NCBI GenBank assembly: GCA_964392775.1
Contig: CAYMRD010000025.1
Coordinates: 1-39,751 of the forward strand
Source: UKL13-3 sp964392775
GTDB lineage: Bacteria > Bacteroidota > Bacteroidia > UKL13-3
Reading direction: 5' to 3'
DNA: 39,751 nt
In this document: positions 7,555-16,243 of the stretch, piece by piece
How positions within the stretch are numbered: position 1 is the first letter of the stretch
Layout of the letters: every line of letters begins with the position of its first letter
Notes under the pieces: model-generated
What the model was told of the DNA's origin: nothing
What the model saw: the letters and a program-made list of their open reading frames with translations, nothing else
Database searches by the model: none
Made by a program: the position numbers and the translations under genes

Positions 7555-8963
7555 TAAGGATGAAAGGTCTTGAAATTTTTAATACGTACCAAAAAATAAA
7601 ACCCGATGATAAAATACAGAGCCAGCGCCAATATGGAGGCTCTCATATCACCGGTAATTTGCAACAGAAAACCGTAACTAAACGTTCCCAATACAATGGC
7701 CAGTTTTTCGCATACATCATAAAAGCTAAAGTACGAAGCATGATTGAGTGTATTGTCGGGAATAATTTTGGCATACGTGGAGCGGAACATTGATTGGATG
7801 CCTCCCATTACAAAACCCACAACCACTGCCAATCCATAAAACTGCTCCGGAGTTTGGATGCCATAGGCGTAAGCGCATACGCCAATCCATATTCCAACCA
7901 TGATGAGTAAAGTATAGATATTTCCAATACGATTGGAAAGCCGTGAAAACAACCAGGCTCCTAAAATAGCAATGAGTTGAATGATGAGAACTGTTGCAAT
8001 CAGCTGAGCGGTTTTCAGATGTAATTCCTGCGAACCAAATATGGTTGCTACGTACATTACCGTTTGCAAGCCCATGCTGGTAAAAAAGAAACCCCATAAA
8101 TACCGTTTAAGATGATTGCGGTTGTTTTCGTGGTTAATTTCACTCCATACTTTTTTCAATTCCTGAAATCCTCTTGAAAAGGGTTTGGAAAAAGGTTCGG
8201 TCAAACGTTTGCCTTCAGGTAAATATTTAAAAGGTAATTGAGCCCAGCCTGCCCACCACAATCCAACCGACACAAAGGCTAACCGGGTGGCTACACCTTC
8301 ATAATAACCTTTAGCCTCAGCGAATGCCTGCTCTGCTGAAAGACCGGGAGTAGCGGATAACAGCTCAGCAACTTTTCCATCAACCGGAAAAAACCAATCC
8401 GCTTTTAAAATAAGAGTAAGGTTAATCAGCAACAACAATACACTGCCGATATACCCCATTGAAAATCCTTTGGCACTTACCCTGTCAAACTGATCTTCTG
8501 AAGCGATTTCGGGAAGAAATGCATTATAATACACAATACTACCCGCAAATCCCACCAGTGCAATGATAAACAATCCCAATCCCAGAAACAGGGAATGCTG
8601 ATTAAAGAAAAATAAAGACATGCACGACAGGGAACCCATATAACAAAACAGTTTCAGAAAGGTCTTTTTGTTTCCCCTCGCATCAGCAATTCCGGATAAC
8701 AGGGGACTTAAAATAGTCACCAATAAAAATCCCAATGACAAAGCGTATGAATATAATGCGGTATTCATCAACTTCTGCCCCATAAATTCAATGTAATAAG
8801 GTCCCTCCGGGTTGCTCCCCGAAAGAACAGCCGCTTTTTTGCTCATCGCCTCATAATAGGGAGGAAAAATAGCAGTAGCTATGGTTAATGAAAAAACCGA
8901 GTTGGCCCAATCATACATCGCCCAGGCGTTGATTGTTTTTTTATTGTTCAGTTCCGTAACCAT
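7554..8963 (-). CDS. UMF1 (Atg22-like) family MFS transporter
   Basis: A 469-aa polytopic membrane protein with about 12 hydrophobic helices. The N-terminal motif INAWAMYDWANSVF is diagnostic of the UMF1 family, related to yeast vacuolar effluxer Atg22. A long soluble loop between the first helices contains NPEGPYY. Substrates of bacterial members are not established; amino acid or small-molecule efflux is inferred from Atg22. It is the first gene of the minus-strand run leading to lutA and the LDH2-family gene, overlapping lutA by one base, so a link to hydroxy-acid transport is possible. Confidence 0.85.
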   Translation of the reverse strand: MVTELNNKKTINAWAMYDWANSVFSLTIATAIFPPYYEAMSKKAAVLSGSNPEGPYYIEFMGQKLMNTALYSYALSLGFLLVTILSPLLSGIADARGNKKTFLKLFCYMGSLSCMSLFFFNQHSLFLGLGLFIIALVGFAGSIVYYNAFLPEIASEDQFDRVSAKGFSMGYIGSVLLLLINLTLILKADWFFPVDGKVAELLSATPGLSAEQAFAEAKGYYEGVATRLAFVSVGLWWAGWAQLPFKYLPEGKRLTEPFSKPFSRGFQELKKVWSEINHENNRNHLKRYLWGFFFTSMGLQTVMYVATIFGSQELHLKTAQLIATVLIIQLIAILGAWLFSRLSNRIGNIYTLLIMVGIWIGVCAYAYGIQTPEQFYGLAVVVGFVMGGIQSMFRSTYAKIIPDNTLNHASYFSFYDVCEKLAIVLGTFSYGFLLQITGDMRASILALALYFIIGFYFLVRIKNFKTFHP

Positions 8964-9084
8964 TGATGCAAATTAGTGGAATTGTCAGAACATTCGCTGC
9001 ATGTGTTTAATTGGTGGAAAACTCGCTGTTTTAAAACGGTTAATGCACCTACCCAAACAGCCTGAGTTTAGGCATATAAAACAA

Positions 9085-9112
9085 AAAACGCATACACGAA
9101 TGTATGCGTTTT
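9085..9112 (-). terminator. Terminator downstream of clpX
   Basis: A perfect 12-bp stem (AAAACGCATACA/TGTATGCGTTTT) with a four-base loop. On the minus strand it is followed by TTGTTTTAT. It lies 24 bp after the clpX stop codon. Confidence 0.85.
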
Positions 9113-9135
9113 CAATATTGAATAGCTCCGGTAAA

Positions 9136-10377
9136 TTAAGCTGCCTTTAGAGCCTTTAATCGCAAGCGGTCTATTTTACGGTTGGCATCTCCCAAAGTTA
9201 TATGCAGTTCATTCATCTCTTCCTGAGAAGGTACCTCATACATATAATCAATCATCACAGCCTCGCAAATACTGCGTAATCCACGCGCTCCAAGTTTAAA
9301 CTCAAATGCCTTGTCAACAATAAGGTTAATTACCTCTTCGTCAATGGTGAGCTTGATGCCTTCCATCTCAAACATCTTTACATATTGTTTGATGAGGGCA
9401 TTTTTAGGTTGCGTTAAAATATTATACAAAGCATCCCTGTCCAAAGGATTTAGGTGACAAAGCACCGGCAAACGCCCAATTATCTCAGGAATCAATCCAA
9501 AGGTTCTTAAATCCGCAGGAGAAATATACTGCAGGTAATTGGCTTCCTTTGAAGCGTCAATCTCAGGCCCGGTGGTATTAAAACCAATGGCCTGTGTTTG
9601 CAACCTGCGCGCAATCATCTTATCAATACCCTCAAATGCTCCACCACAGATAAACAAAATATTCTCCGTATTAATCTGAATCATCTTTTGCTCCGGATGT
9701 TTACGTCCGCCTTGTGGTGGCACATTGGCGACCGTACCTTCCAGAATTTTCAGCAAGGCCTGCTGCACACCTTCTCCGCTCACATCACGGGTAATGCTGG
9801 GGTTATCGCTTTTGCGCGAAATTTTATCAATCTCATCCACATACACAATCCCACGCTCGGCTGCGGCCACATCGTAATTGGCGGCTTGCAGCAACCGCGA
9901 CAAAATACTCTCAACATCCTCGCCCACGTAACCGGCTTCGGTTAATACCGTAGCATCAGCAATGCAAAAAGGCACCTGTAGTATTTTTGCAAGTGTTTTG
10001 GCAAGCAATGTTTTACCTGTTCCAGTTTCGCCTACCAGCAAAATATTGGATTTTTCGAGCTCAACTTCTGAGGTTTGCTTTTGGTAACGCAGGCGTTTAA
10101 AATGGTTGTAAACGGCCACACTCAAAACCTTTTTGGCTTCATCCTGACCAATCACGTACTCATCCAAATGCTCTTTAATTTCGGCAGGTTTCAGCAATGT
10201 AATTTCTGAAACCAGTTTAGATTCCGCTTCTTTTTTTAAGTCTTCATGCACCAGCTTATGTGCCTGGTCAATACACTGATCACAGATGTAAGCAGCAACA
10301 CCCGAAATCAGAAATTCCGTTTCGGCCTTGTTGCGCCCACAAAATGAGCAGTTTTCCACCTTCACTCCCTTTGCCAT
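9136..10377 (-). CDS. clpX: ATP-dependent Clp protease ATP-binding subunit ClpX
   Basis: ClpX is the hexameric AAA+ unfoldase that feeds substrates to ClpP. The N-terminal C4 zinc finger has cysteines at 10, 13, 32 and 35. Walker A GETGTGKT is at 116-123 and Walker B VYVDEIDK at 178-185. The sensor segment SGEGVQQALLK follows, and an IGF loop, which docks on ClpP, is present (QAIGF). The 413-aa length is normal. ATG overlaps the clpP stop by one base (TAATG), so clpP and clpX are co-translated. A strong terminator follows. Confidence 0.97.
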   Translation of the reverse strand: MAKGVKVENCSFCGRNKAETEFLISGVAAYICDQCIDQAHKLVHEDLKKEAESKLVSEITLLKPAEIKEHLDEYVIGQDEAKKVLSVAVYNHFKRLRYQKQTSEVELEKSNILLVGETGTGKTLLAKTLAKILQVPFCIADATVLTEAGYVGEDVESILSRLLQAANYDVAAAERGIVYVDEIDKISRKSDNPSITRDVSGEGVQQALLKILEGTVANVPPQGGRKHPEQKMIQINTENILFICGGAFEGIDKMIARRLQTQAIGFNTTGPEIDASKEANYLQYISPADLRTFGLIPEIIGRLPVLCHLNPLDRDALYNILTQPKNALIKQYVKMFEMEGIKLTIDEEVINLIVDKAFEFKLGARGLRSICEAVMIDYMYEVPSQEEMNELHITLGDANRKIDRLRLKALKAA

Positions 10378-11066
10378 TATTTTTTCTCTGTTGGTTTATT
10401 TTTAATCAATACGTCATCAATCATTCCGTATTCTTTTGCTTCCTGGGCAATCATCCAGTAATCACGGTCACTGTCGGCTTGTACCTTATCAAATGCCTGA
10501 CCTGAATGGCCGGAGATGATATTGTACAATTCAATTTTTAATTTCTGAATTTCACGGGCTGTGATTTCGATATCCGAAGCCTGCCCCTGAGCTCCGCCCA
10601 AAGGTTGATGTATCATTACACGGGCATGGCGCAAAGCGGTACGTTTACCGGCTGCTCCTGCACATAACAATACAGCACCCATAGATGCCGCTAATCCTGT
10701 ACAAATGGTGGCCACATCGGGGTTCACCCATTGCATCGTATCATAAATACCCAAGCCCGCATATACCGAACCTCCCGGAGAGTTGATATACATTTGAATA
10801 TCCCTGCGGGCATCCTGTGAATCGAGGAACAGCAGTTGTGCTTGAATGATGTTCGCTACATAATCGTCAATCGGCATACCTAAAAAGATAATACGATCGG
10901 CCATCAGGCGTGAGAATACGTCAATCTCTCTAAAGTTCATCGGACGCTCTTCTATCACCGTTCGTGTCATGTTCTCCATCGTGCTTTCGATATAGGTATC
11001 CACTTTCATGCTGCTGATTCCATGGTGCTTCACAGCGTATTTTCTGAATTCTTTTCCGTCAATCAT
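10377..11066 (-). CDS. clpP: ATP-dependent Clp protease proteolytic subunit ClpP
   Basis: ClpP forms the tetradecameric serine protease chamber. The catalytic triad is visible as Ser129 (GLAASMG), His153 (MIHQP) and Asp202 (SDRDYW). The oxyanion-loop segment SPGGS is at 96-100. The 229-aa length includes a long N-terminal region (about 35 residues longer than the mature enzyme), compatible with a processed propeptide. A good Bacteroidota-type promoter lies 25 bp upstream (11091-11121). It is followed directly by clpX. Confidence 0.97.
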   Translation of the reverse strand: MIDGKEFRKYAVKHHGISSMKVDTYIESTMENMTRTVIEERPMNFREIDVFSRLMADRIIFLGMPIDDYVANIIQAQLLFLDSQDARRDIQMYINSPGGSVYAGLGIYDTMQWVNPDVATICTGLAASMGAVLLCAGAAGKRTALRHARVMIHQPLGGAQGQASDIEITAREIQKLKIELYNIISGHSGQAFDKVQADSDRDYWMIAQEAKEYGMIDDVLIKNKPTEKK

Positions 11067-11090
11067 AAGTATTGTTTGATGTGTTTAGGT

Positions 11091-11121
11091 CAAAAATAGT
11101 AAATGCCCTTACAGTGTCAAT
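11091..11121 (-). promoter_or_regulatory. Promoter of clpPX (Bacteroidota type)
   Basis: Reading the minus strand, an ATTG -33-like box (11118-11121) is followed by exactly 19 bp and the perfect -7 box TATTTTTG (11091-11098, consensus TAnnTTTG). The predicted transcript start lies about 18 bp before the clpP ATG. Another TAnnTTTG match (TATATTTG) occurs about 40 bp further upstream, without a matched -33 box. Confidence 0.65.
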
Positions 11122-11406
11122 AGTTTTGCCAAATATATATTTCTGCCAATTTGTATGGGTTATGCTAATTGTGTTGAGTATGTTAACTGGTTAACTATGT
11201 AAAAGGCTTCCGTTACTATCAATATCTGACAATATAATACAGCATTCTCAGATTTATGACAGGAAGATAGTCTGTTTAGCCCCCGCCACACATTAGTCAA
11301 TATATTTCAATGTACTAGAAGTGGTCTCAAAAACAGAACCTGACACCTGAAATGATTTTTGAGATGGCTTCTAATAACCTGTTTTGAAATTCTTCATAAA
11401 ATAACA
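11122..11406. other. Non-coding spacer between gldN and clpP with small palindromes
   Basis: I find no coding frame of believable composition here. It holds GTTAAC-TG-GTTAAC (11182-11195), two HpaI-type palindromes in tandem, and a 9-bp perfect inverted repeat TCTCAAAAA/TTTTTGAGA (11325-11333 and 11356-11364, 22-bp loop). Neither has a T tract, so they are not standard terminators. Together with its flanks it is one of the two longest gene-free stretches in the window. Confidence 0.5.
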
Positions 11407-11432
11407 AAAGCCCCACATTTCTGCGAGGCTTT
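11407..11432 (-). terminator. Terminator of the gld operon
   Basis: On the minus strand, AAAGCCTCGCA pairs with TGTGGGGCTTT (11 bp, two G-T pairs) around a GAAA loop, followed by TTGTTATTTTA. It lies about 60 bp after the gldN stop. The sequence closely matches the tig terminator at 1548-1577. Confidence 0.8.
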
Positions 11433-11491
11433 CAATATGCTATACGATTTTACTGTTCGCGCGGGTTACACAATTAACAGATAACATCCAC

Positions 11492-12343
11492 CTAGTATTC
11501 CCAAAGATCGTGTTCCTTTTCGAACAAATCGTTTTTGATACGTTCTGCTTCGAGCAAGGCCGCAACTTTGTTGTCTTTAAACTCTTCGTAATCCTTGATA
11601 CGGTTATCGTACTGATTGGCTTCTTTAACAATATAGCTGCTGAACATACGTTGTTCAAACCAGTCGTCAAAGGTAATACGAGCAGCATCATTTGAACGAT
11701 TGAACACTTCCATATTAACCATAATCTCCCGAACATCATATTGGTCTGCATCATCAGGCGACTTATGGTATTTAAGTACACATAAATCCTGCTCACCCAA
11801 TTCCAATCCACCCACTTTAGGATTATAAAGTGGAGCTATGGCTATTATACGAACATACATTCTTGATTCCTTTTTATCGAAAATCCAATCTTCAAGTACA
11901 CGGTACTTTTTAATCTTCTCATCCGGACGGAAAGGGGTAGAGATGGTATCCAATTCGGTCAGGGTTGGATCATTCGGATCAATTGGAACTTCAACATAAT
12001 CTGTATCAGATCCTAATCCCATGAATTCTTCAACTGTCATCACCGAACGCAACGAGTCATCACGATAAGGAATCAGCTTACCATCCTTAACAGCATTATA
12101 CAAGATAAGGCTGAGTGGATTTTTGGGCCATTGCATACATTGGTTTTGTTTCTCACGTACATCAATAATACGCGTAACACGTTTAGCCCAGAATACATCA
12201 GCTTCACGCAGGTAAGGCCATGGAACGACCTTACGCTCCTGAACTGCCTGACGCGTGTAAATAAAGTCATCATACACGCCCTGAGCCATTGCCATATTGG
12301 CAAGACCTACAAGTGTTAAGATGGCAAAAATGATTCTTTTCAT
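11492..12343 (-). CDS. gldN: Type IX secretion / gliding motility protein GldN (PorN)
   Basis: GldN/PorN is a periplasmic protein that with GldK/PorK forms the large outer-membrane-associated ring of the type IX secretion system. The N-terminus is a signal peptide (MKRIIFAILTLVGLANMAMA, cleavage before QGVYDD). The body has the family pattern: YTRQAVQERKVVPWPYLREADVFWAKRV...IDVREKQN, later LYNAVKDGKLIPY and EDWIFDK. The C-terminus is a charged helix. The 283-aa length is normal. It starts 7 bp after gldM and is the last gene of the operon, followed by a terminator. Confidence 0.95.
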   Translation of the reverse strand: MKRIIFAILTLVGLANMAMAQGVYDDFIYTRQAVQERKVVPWPYLREADVFWAKRVTRIIDVREKQNQCMQWPKNPLSLILYNAVKDGKLIPYRDDSLRSVMTVEEFMGLGSDTDYVEVPIDPNDPTLTELDTISTPFRPDEKIKKYRVLEDWIFDKKESRMYVRIIAIAPLYNPKVGGLELGEQDLCVLKYHKSPDDADQYDVREIMVNMEVFNRSNDAARITFDDWFEQRMFSSYIVKEANQYDNRIKDYEEFKDNKVAALLEAERIKNDLFEKEHDLWEY

Positions 12344-12350
12344 GATTCTA

Positions 12351-13904
12351 TTATTTTACCTCCAGAGAAAGTGATGACGGAAGAACAACTGTTCCTCCCG
12401 GTCCATTTGCTTTAACCTGAAGAAGCGTGATTCGATCTCCTGTTCTGACATTATTCAATACGGCTCTGATCTCATTTGATACGTTTTGACCCGTACCTCT
12501 GAATGCTCTGCCATCTCCTTTTTTAGGCTGGTATACCAAAGTATATTCTACTGGAGTAAACTTCACACCTTCAAACGCAAAATCTTTCAAATTTGCATAT
12601 ACGAACGTTGCAGCTTTTAATACACCGGCCGAAACTGGTCCGCTTTGATCGATAGAGCCTAACATTGGAAGAGGTTTAGGGATCTGACGTACACGGTAAT
12701 GTTGAATACCCATTTTCCGAATCTGGCCTTTGCTGTCTTTTACCGAAGCCGAAATTTCAATTTCACGGGTAGTACCCGATACTTTTAACAGGTAAGTTCC
12801 TTCTTGTTGATCTCTTACCAAGGTTCCTCCTTCGCTTGCAGAAACCTGAACCTGGCTTGGAGAATATCCCGGTACAGATACTGAAATTGGGTTATCCAAT
12901 CCGATATACACTACATTCATTTTGGTTGCAGAGATTACCGCCAATGGTTTTAATGCCGTAAAGCTTGATTTAAACGGATAGGTTTCAACTTTACCGTTCG
13001 AACGTTTCGTTGTAATCACACCACTGTATTCGATTTCTCCCTCACGAGATGGATTTACAATGTATTTACCAACACCATTTTCAACTTTTACAGCGGCTCC
13101 ACCTACTTTGATATCCGCTTCCTGACGGGTAGATGCCGCCAGAAAGATATCAGCAGAGTATTCGCTACCCAAGGTAATATAAGTACCATTGTTAGGAATT
13201 ACTTTCGCCTCAAAGTTCTCTACGATAATGATATCATCAGTCAATCCTGCTTTCAAAATATCCAATATCTGTGATTCGGTATTTTTGATATCATTTACGG
13301 TTTTTGATAATAATGCAACCACAGCCGCTAAAGGAGTATGCTCAAACATCTCTGATTGCCAGGTTTGAGTCGATCCCTTTTCTGTATCCGTATTCAAATC
13401 ACTTTTTACCAGACCTTGTTTTTCTTTTGGCAATAAAGCAATCAGCTTCTCACGGGTTTCATTGATTTTATTGCGCAAAGCTTCTCCGTTGGCACCACCA
13501 TCTTTTACAATTAAGTAGTTGGCATGCATTTCGATGTTGTCAGCTCTCATCAATTCTTCTTCTGCAATCCCCTCTTTACGGCCATCCGCTTGTTCAATCA
13601 ACAAGTTCTTCAAATCGGTAACATATTTAGAAGCTTCGTCAGCAATTTTTGCGGCTTCAACAGATTTTTTATAGATCTCTGCTCCTACCGCATCATCCGG
13701 GTTCTTTTGATTGTACATCTCAATACCCTTTAATGTTGCTTTGTTTTTTTCATCAATATTCACTCCGGCTTTATCCATACTCACTTCCACCATGTGGAAT
13801 GCTTTCAATATCTCAGCCGATACGTTCAAGGCAAGCATCGCTGTTAACACGAGGTACATCATGTTAATCATCTTCTGCCTTGGACTTATATTTCCTCCTG
13901 CCAT
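12351..13904 (-). CDS. gldM: Type IX secretion / gliding motility protein GldM (PorM)
   Basis: GldM/PorM is anchored in the inner membrane by one helix and projects a long periplasmic shaft of four domains. With GldL it forms the proton-motive-force-driven motor of the type IX secretion system. Here the N-terminal cytoplasmic tip (MAGGNISPRQKMINMMY) and a single hydrophobic helix at about 14-30 (YLVLTAMLALNVSAEIL) are clear. A helical D1 domain follows to about 220, then beta-rich D2-D4. The 517-aa length matches the family. The gene lies 63 bp after gldL and 7 bp before gldN. Confidence 0.96.
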   Translation of the reverse strand: MAGGNISPRQKMINMMYLVLTAMLALNVSAEILKAFHMVEVSMDKAGVNIDEKNKATLKGIEMYNQKNPDDAVGAEIYKKSVEAAKIADEASKYVTDLKNLLIEQADGRKEGIAEEELMRADNIEMHANYLIVKDGGANGEALRNKINETREKLIALLPKEKQGLVKSDLNTDTEKGSTQTWQSEMFEHTPLAAVVALLSKTVNDIKNTESQILDILKAGLTDDIIIVENFEAKVIPNNGTYITLGSEYSADIFLAASTRQEADIKVGGAAVKVENGVGKYIVNPSREGEIEYSGVITTKRSNGKVETYPFKSSFTALKPLAVISATKMNVVYIGLDNPISVSVPGYSPSQVQVSASEGGTLVRDQQEGTYLLKVSGTTREIEISASVKDSKGQIRKMGIQHYRVRQIPKPLPMLGSIDQSGPVSAGVLKAATFVYANLKDFAFEGVKFTPVEYTLVYQPKKGDGRAFRGTGQNVSNEIRAVLNNVRTGDRITLLQVKANGPGGTVVLPSSLSLEVK

Positions 13905-13967
13905 TTTATAATTTCTTTATTATTAATTATGAATAATCTAAAATTTAAACTGTGTAATTAAACAGGC

Positions 13968-14771
13968 CTAGTTACTCGAACGGTTAACGTTCATAGCGGC
14001 TAACATATTTCCGTATACGCTGTTTAATGCAGTAAGGTTACCTGATAATTTACCGATTTCGTTTTTGAAATTATCCGCTTCTTTTTGTGAATCGGCAAGA
14101 CTGTTTACCACTTTAGAAAGGTTTCCAACAAATTCGTTGATTGATTTCAGGTGGTTGTTTGATTCAGCGATTTCAAGCTCGTAAACTGAGTTCAATGAAG
14201 CCAGATTCTTAGTCATTTTTTCAACCTGAACTCCATACTCTTTAGAACCTTCAGAAGCACTCACCATGCCACCCATCGCTTCTACAGCCTGAGCATAAGA
14301 GTTATTCAAACCCTGAACTGATTTAGAAGCAACTGTTACGTTTTTAGCGTACTCATCAGTTGCAACTGCTGCAGATGAAAGATCTTTCAGGTTATTAACG
14401 TTTTCGCTTAATGACTTCAAACCGGTTCCCAAGTTTCCGATTAATTCAGGTCCAACTTTAGCTTCTTCAAGCATTTTGTCTAATTGCTGAGAAACGGTTC
14501 CTTGTTGTTTTGATTTTTTGCGTGATTCTGACTCGATACCTGCAAACTCCGGGTAAACGAGCGACCAGTCATACTCTTTATGCGGAGGCTCAAATGCTGA
14601 TATAATAAAGATAATTACCTCAGTACCCATACCCAAAATAAGCATAGGATCCGCACCCGGCCAGTGTTTAATCTTGAATAATGCTCCAAGAATTACAATA
14701 GCCGCTCCAATACCATAAACTTTCGCCATGAAGTTTTTAAATCCTTTGCTCTCGAAAATACTCTGTTTCAT
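13968..14771 (-). CDS. gldL: Type IX secretion / gliding motility protein GldL (PorL), motor stator
   Basis: GldL is an inner-membrane protein whose two N-terminal helices bundle around GldM helices to form the proton-driven motor. Here they lie at about 18-34 and 43-60. The second contains Glu51 in GTEVIIFIISAFEPP, the counterpart by position of the functionally essential glutamate (E49) reported in Flavobacterium johnsoniae. The conserved KEYDWSLVYPEF follows. The remaining 180 residues are cytoplasmic, Ser/Asn-rich and predicted coiled coil with repeating ALNSVYG-like and SLNSVYE-like segments. It sits between gldK and gldM on the minus strand. Confidence 0.96.
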   Translation of the reverse strand: MKQSIFESKGFKNFMAKVYGIGAAIVILGALFKIKHWPGADPMLILGMGTEVIIFIISAFEPPHKEYDWSLVYPEFAGIESESRKKSKQQGTVSQQLDKMLEEAKVGPELIGNLGTGLKSLSENVNNLKDLSSAAVATDEYAKNVTVASKSVQGLNNSYAQAVEAMGGMVSASEGSKEYGVQVEKMTKNLASLNSVYELEIAESNNHLKSINEFVGNLSKVVNSLADSQKEADNFKNEIGKLSGNLTALNSVYGNMLAAMNVNRSSN

Positions 14772-14844
14772 CTTTGTGTGAGGTTAGTTTTTGTTAGTTA
14801 AATTGATAAATTAATTAGGGGTGATTGATTATTATATAGTGTTA

Positions 14845-16131
14845 TTAATTTTTATCTCTGTTTGAGCGGCCTACATAGCTCATTACACAACGGAAACCGG
14901 TGTATGAATTGGCGCTATCCTGATACTCGTAGGTACGAGTACCGCAATTGATAAAGTGAGCGATATCTTTCCATGAGCCACCGCGAATTGTTTTACGTTT
15001 CAAGGTTTCCGGTTCATCTCCTTTAGCATCGTATTGGTAGTCAGGATTCATGTCATGAGAGAACAAGTTTGCAGACTCCGCATAAGCTGAAATGGTCCAT
15101 TCTGCTACGTTACCCGACATATCATACAATCCAAAATCATTCGGGAAATAAGAAGAAACACGAACCGGATACAAACCACCGTCTTGCATATAATCACCAC
15201 GCATTGGTTTAAAGTTAGCCAACGAGCATCCTTTTGCATTTTTCACATAAGGACCACCCCATGGATATATGTTCTGATCGCGTCCACCACGAGCGGCATA
15301 TTCCCACTCGTATTCTGTAGGCAAGCGGAAGTCTGTAACGGTAGACTCTTCCATATCATTATAGAACGAATTCAGGTGAATGGTTCTCCAACGGCAGAAT
15401 GCTTTCGCCTGATTCCAGTTTACGCCCACTACAGGATAATCGTCATATTTTGGATGCCAAAAATAAACCTGAGTCATTGGCTCGTTGTATGAATACGTGT
15501 AATCTCTCATAAATACAAGTGTATCAGGATAGATTGCCACTTCTTCCATTGTACGGTATTTAGCACGGCTGGTTTTATAACCATCCTTTTGGTGCAATTG
15601 AGCCGCTGCCCGCAAATCAATATTCTCGTAACGGTAAATCAACTTACGAACATCAACTTGTTTGGTGCGGTAATAGGTTTCTTCCTGACTATAGTATAAT
15701 TCTTTAATCTCATCGTTGTTGGCAACATCTTCAGATAATATTTTTGACGTGTAATTCAAAAAATGCTCCCCTGATTCTTCATCTACATCCCAGTATGCAT
15801 CCGGATTTTGCTCTCCCAAGCGCTCTCGCACCATTGAATCCAGTACGCTTTCAACAAACTGGCGATACTCATTATTGGTAATCTCCGTTTCGTCCATGTA
15901 AAAGGATACGATGGACACTTGTTTGCTGGGGCTGATTTGAGCCATTGGTACATCTTGTTCGTTGCCTCCAATGTGAATAGAACCGGTTGGAACATACACC
16001 GTACCATAAGGCTGTGGATGGAACCACTGCGGACGGCCAGAAACACCGGTCAGCTCACCCTTGTCTCCGCTCGAACAAGCGATCAAGGTACTGGCTGCCA
16101 AAAAGAATAAAATCAAACGAATAGTCTTCAT
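14845..16131 (-). CDS. gldK: Type IX secretion / gliding motility lipoprotein GldK (PorK)
   Basis: GldK/PorK is an outer membrane lipoprotein that forms the 50-nm ring with GldN/PorN. The signal peptide ends in a lipobox (STLIAC) with Cys19 as the lipidation site. The rest is an FGE-sulfatase-like (SUMF1) fold: VPTGSIHIGGNEQD, YMDETEITNNEYRQFV, DFRLPTEYEWEYAARGG, YDMSGNVAEW and RGGSWKD. An insertion of about 130 residues separates the first and second parts of the domain, as in other GldK proteins. A promoter matching the Bacteroidota consensus lies 32 bp upstream. Order porP-gldK-gldL-gldM-gldN matches the por operon of Porphyromonas gingivalis. Confidence 0.96.
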   Translation of the reverse strand: MKTIRLILFFLAASTLIACSSGDKGELTGVSGRPQWFHPQPYGTVYVPTGSIHIGGNEQDVPMAQISPSKQVSIVSFYMDETEITNNEYRQFVESVLDSMVRERLGEQNPDAYWDVDEESGEHFLNYTSKILSEDVANNDEIKELYYSQEETYYRTKQVDVRKLIYRYENIDLRAAAQLHQKDGYKTSRAKYRTMEEVAIYPDTLVFMRDYTYSYNEPMTQVYFWHPKYDDYPVVGVNWNQAKAFCRWRTIHLNSFYNDMEESTVTDFRLPTEYEWEYAARGGRDQNIYPWGGPYVKNAKGCSLANFKPMRGDYMQDGGLYPVRVSSYFPNDFGLYDMSGNVAEWTISAYAESANLFSHDMNPDYQYDAKGDEPETLKRKTIRGGSWKDIAHFINCGTRTYEYQDSANSYTGFRCVMSYVGRSNRDKN

Positions 16132-16162
16132 TTTGTTAAATGTATACTTATTTTAAGTAATG

Positions 16163-16193
16163 CAAATCTAAATATTGTTTAAAAATATGCAAG
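16163..16193 (-). promoter_or_regulatory. Promoter of gldKLMN (Bacteroidota type)
   Basis: On the minus strand a CTTG -33-like box (16190-16193) is followed by exactly 19 bp and a perfect -7 box TAGATTTG (16163-16170; consensus TAnnTTTG). The -7 box ends 31 bp before the gldK ATG, giving a leader of about 25 nt. This suggests gldKLMN can be transcribed without porP. Confidence 0.7.
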
Positions 16194-16243
16194 TCCTTTT
16201 TACCATACACAACCTATAGAACGTGTATAAGTTATTTTTAGTA

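Noticed and set aside
16205..16228. ATACAC/GTGTAT inverted repeat between porP and gldK as a porP terminator
   Set aside because: The stem has only 6 bp, with a 12-base loop and no T tract on the minus strand, so read-through from porP into gldK remains likely.
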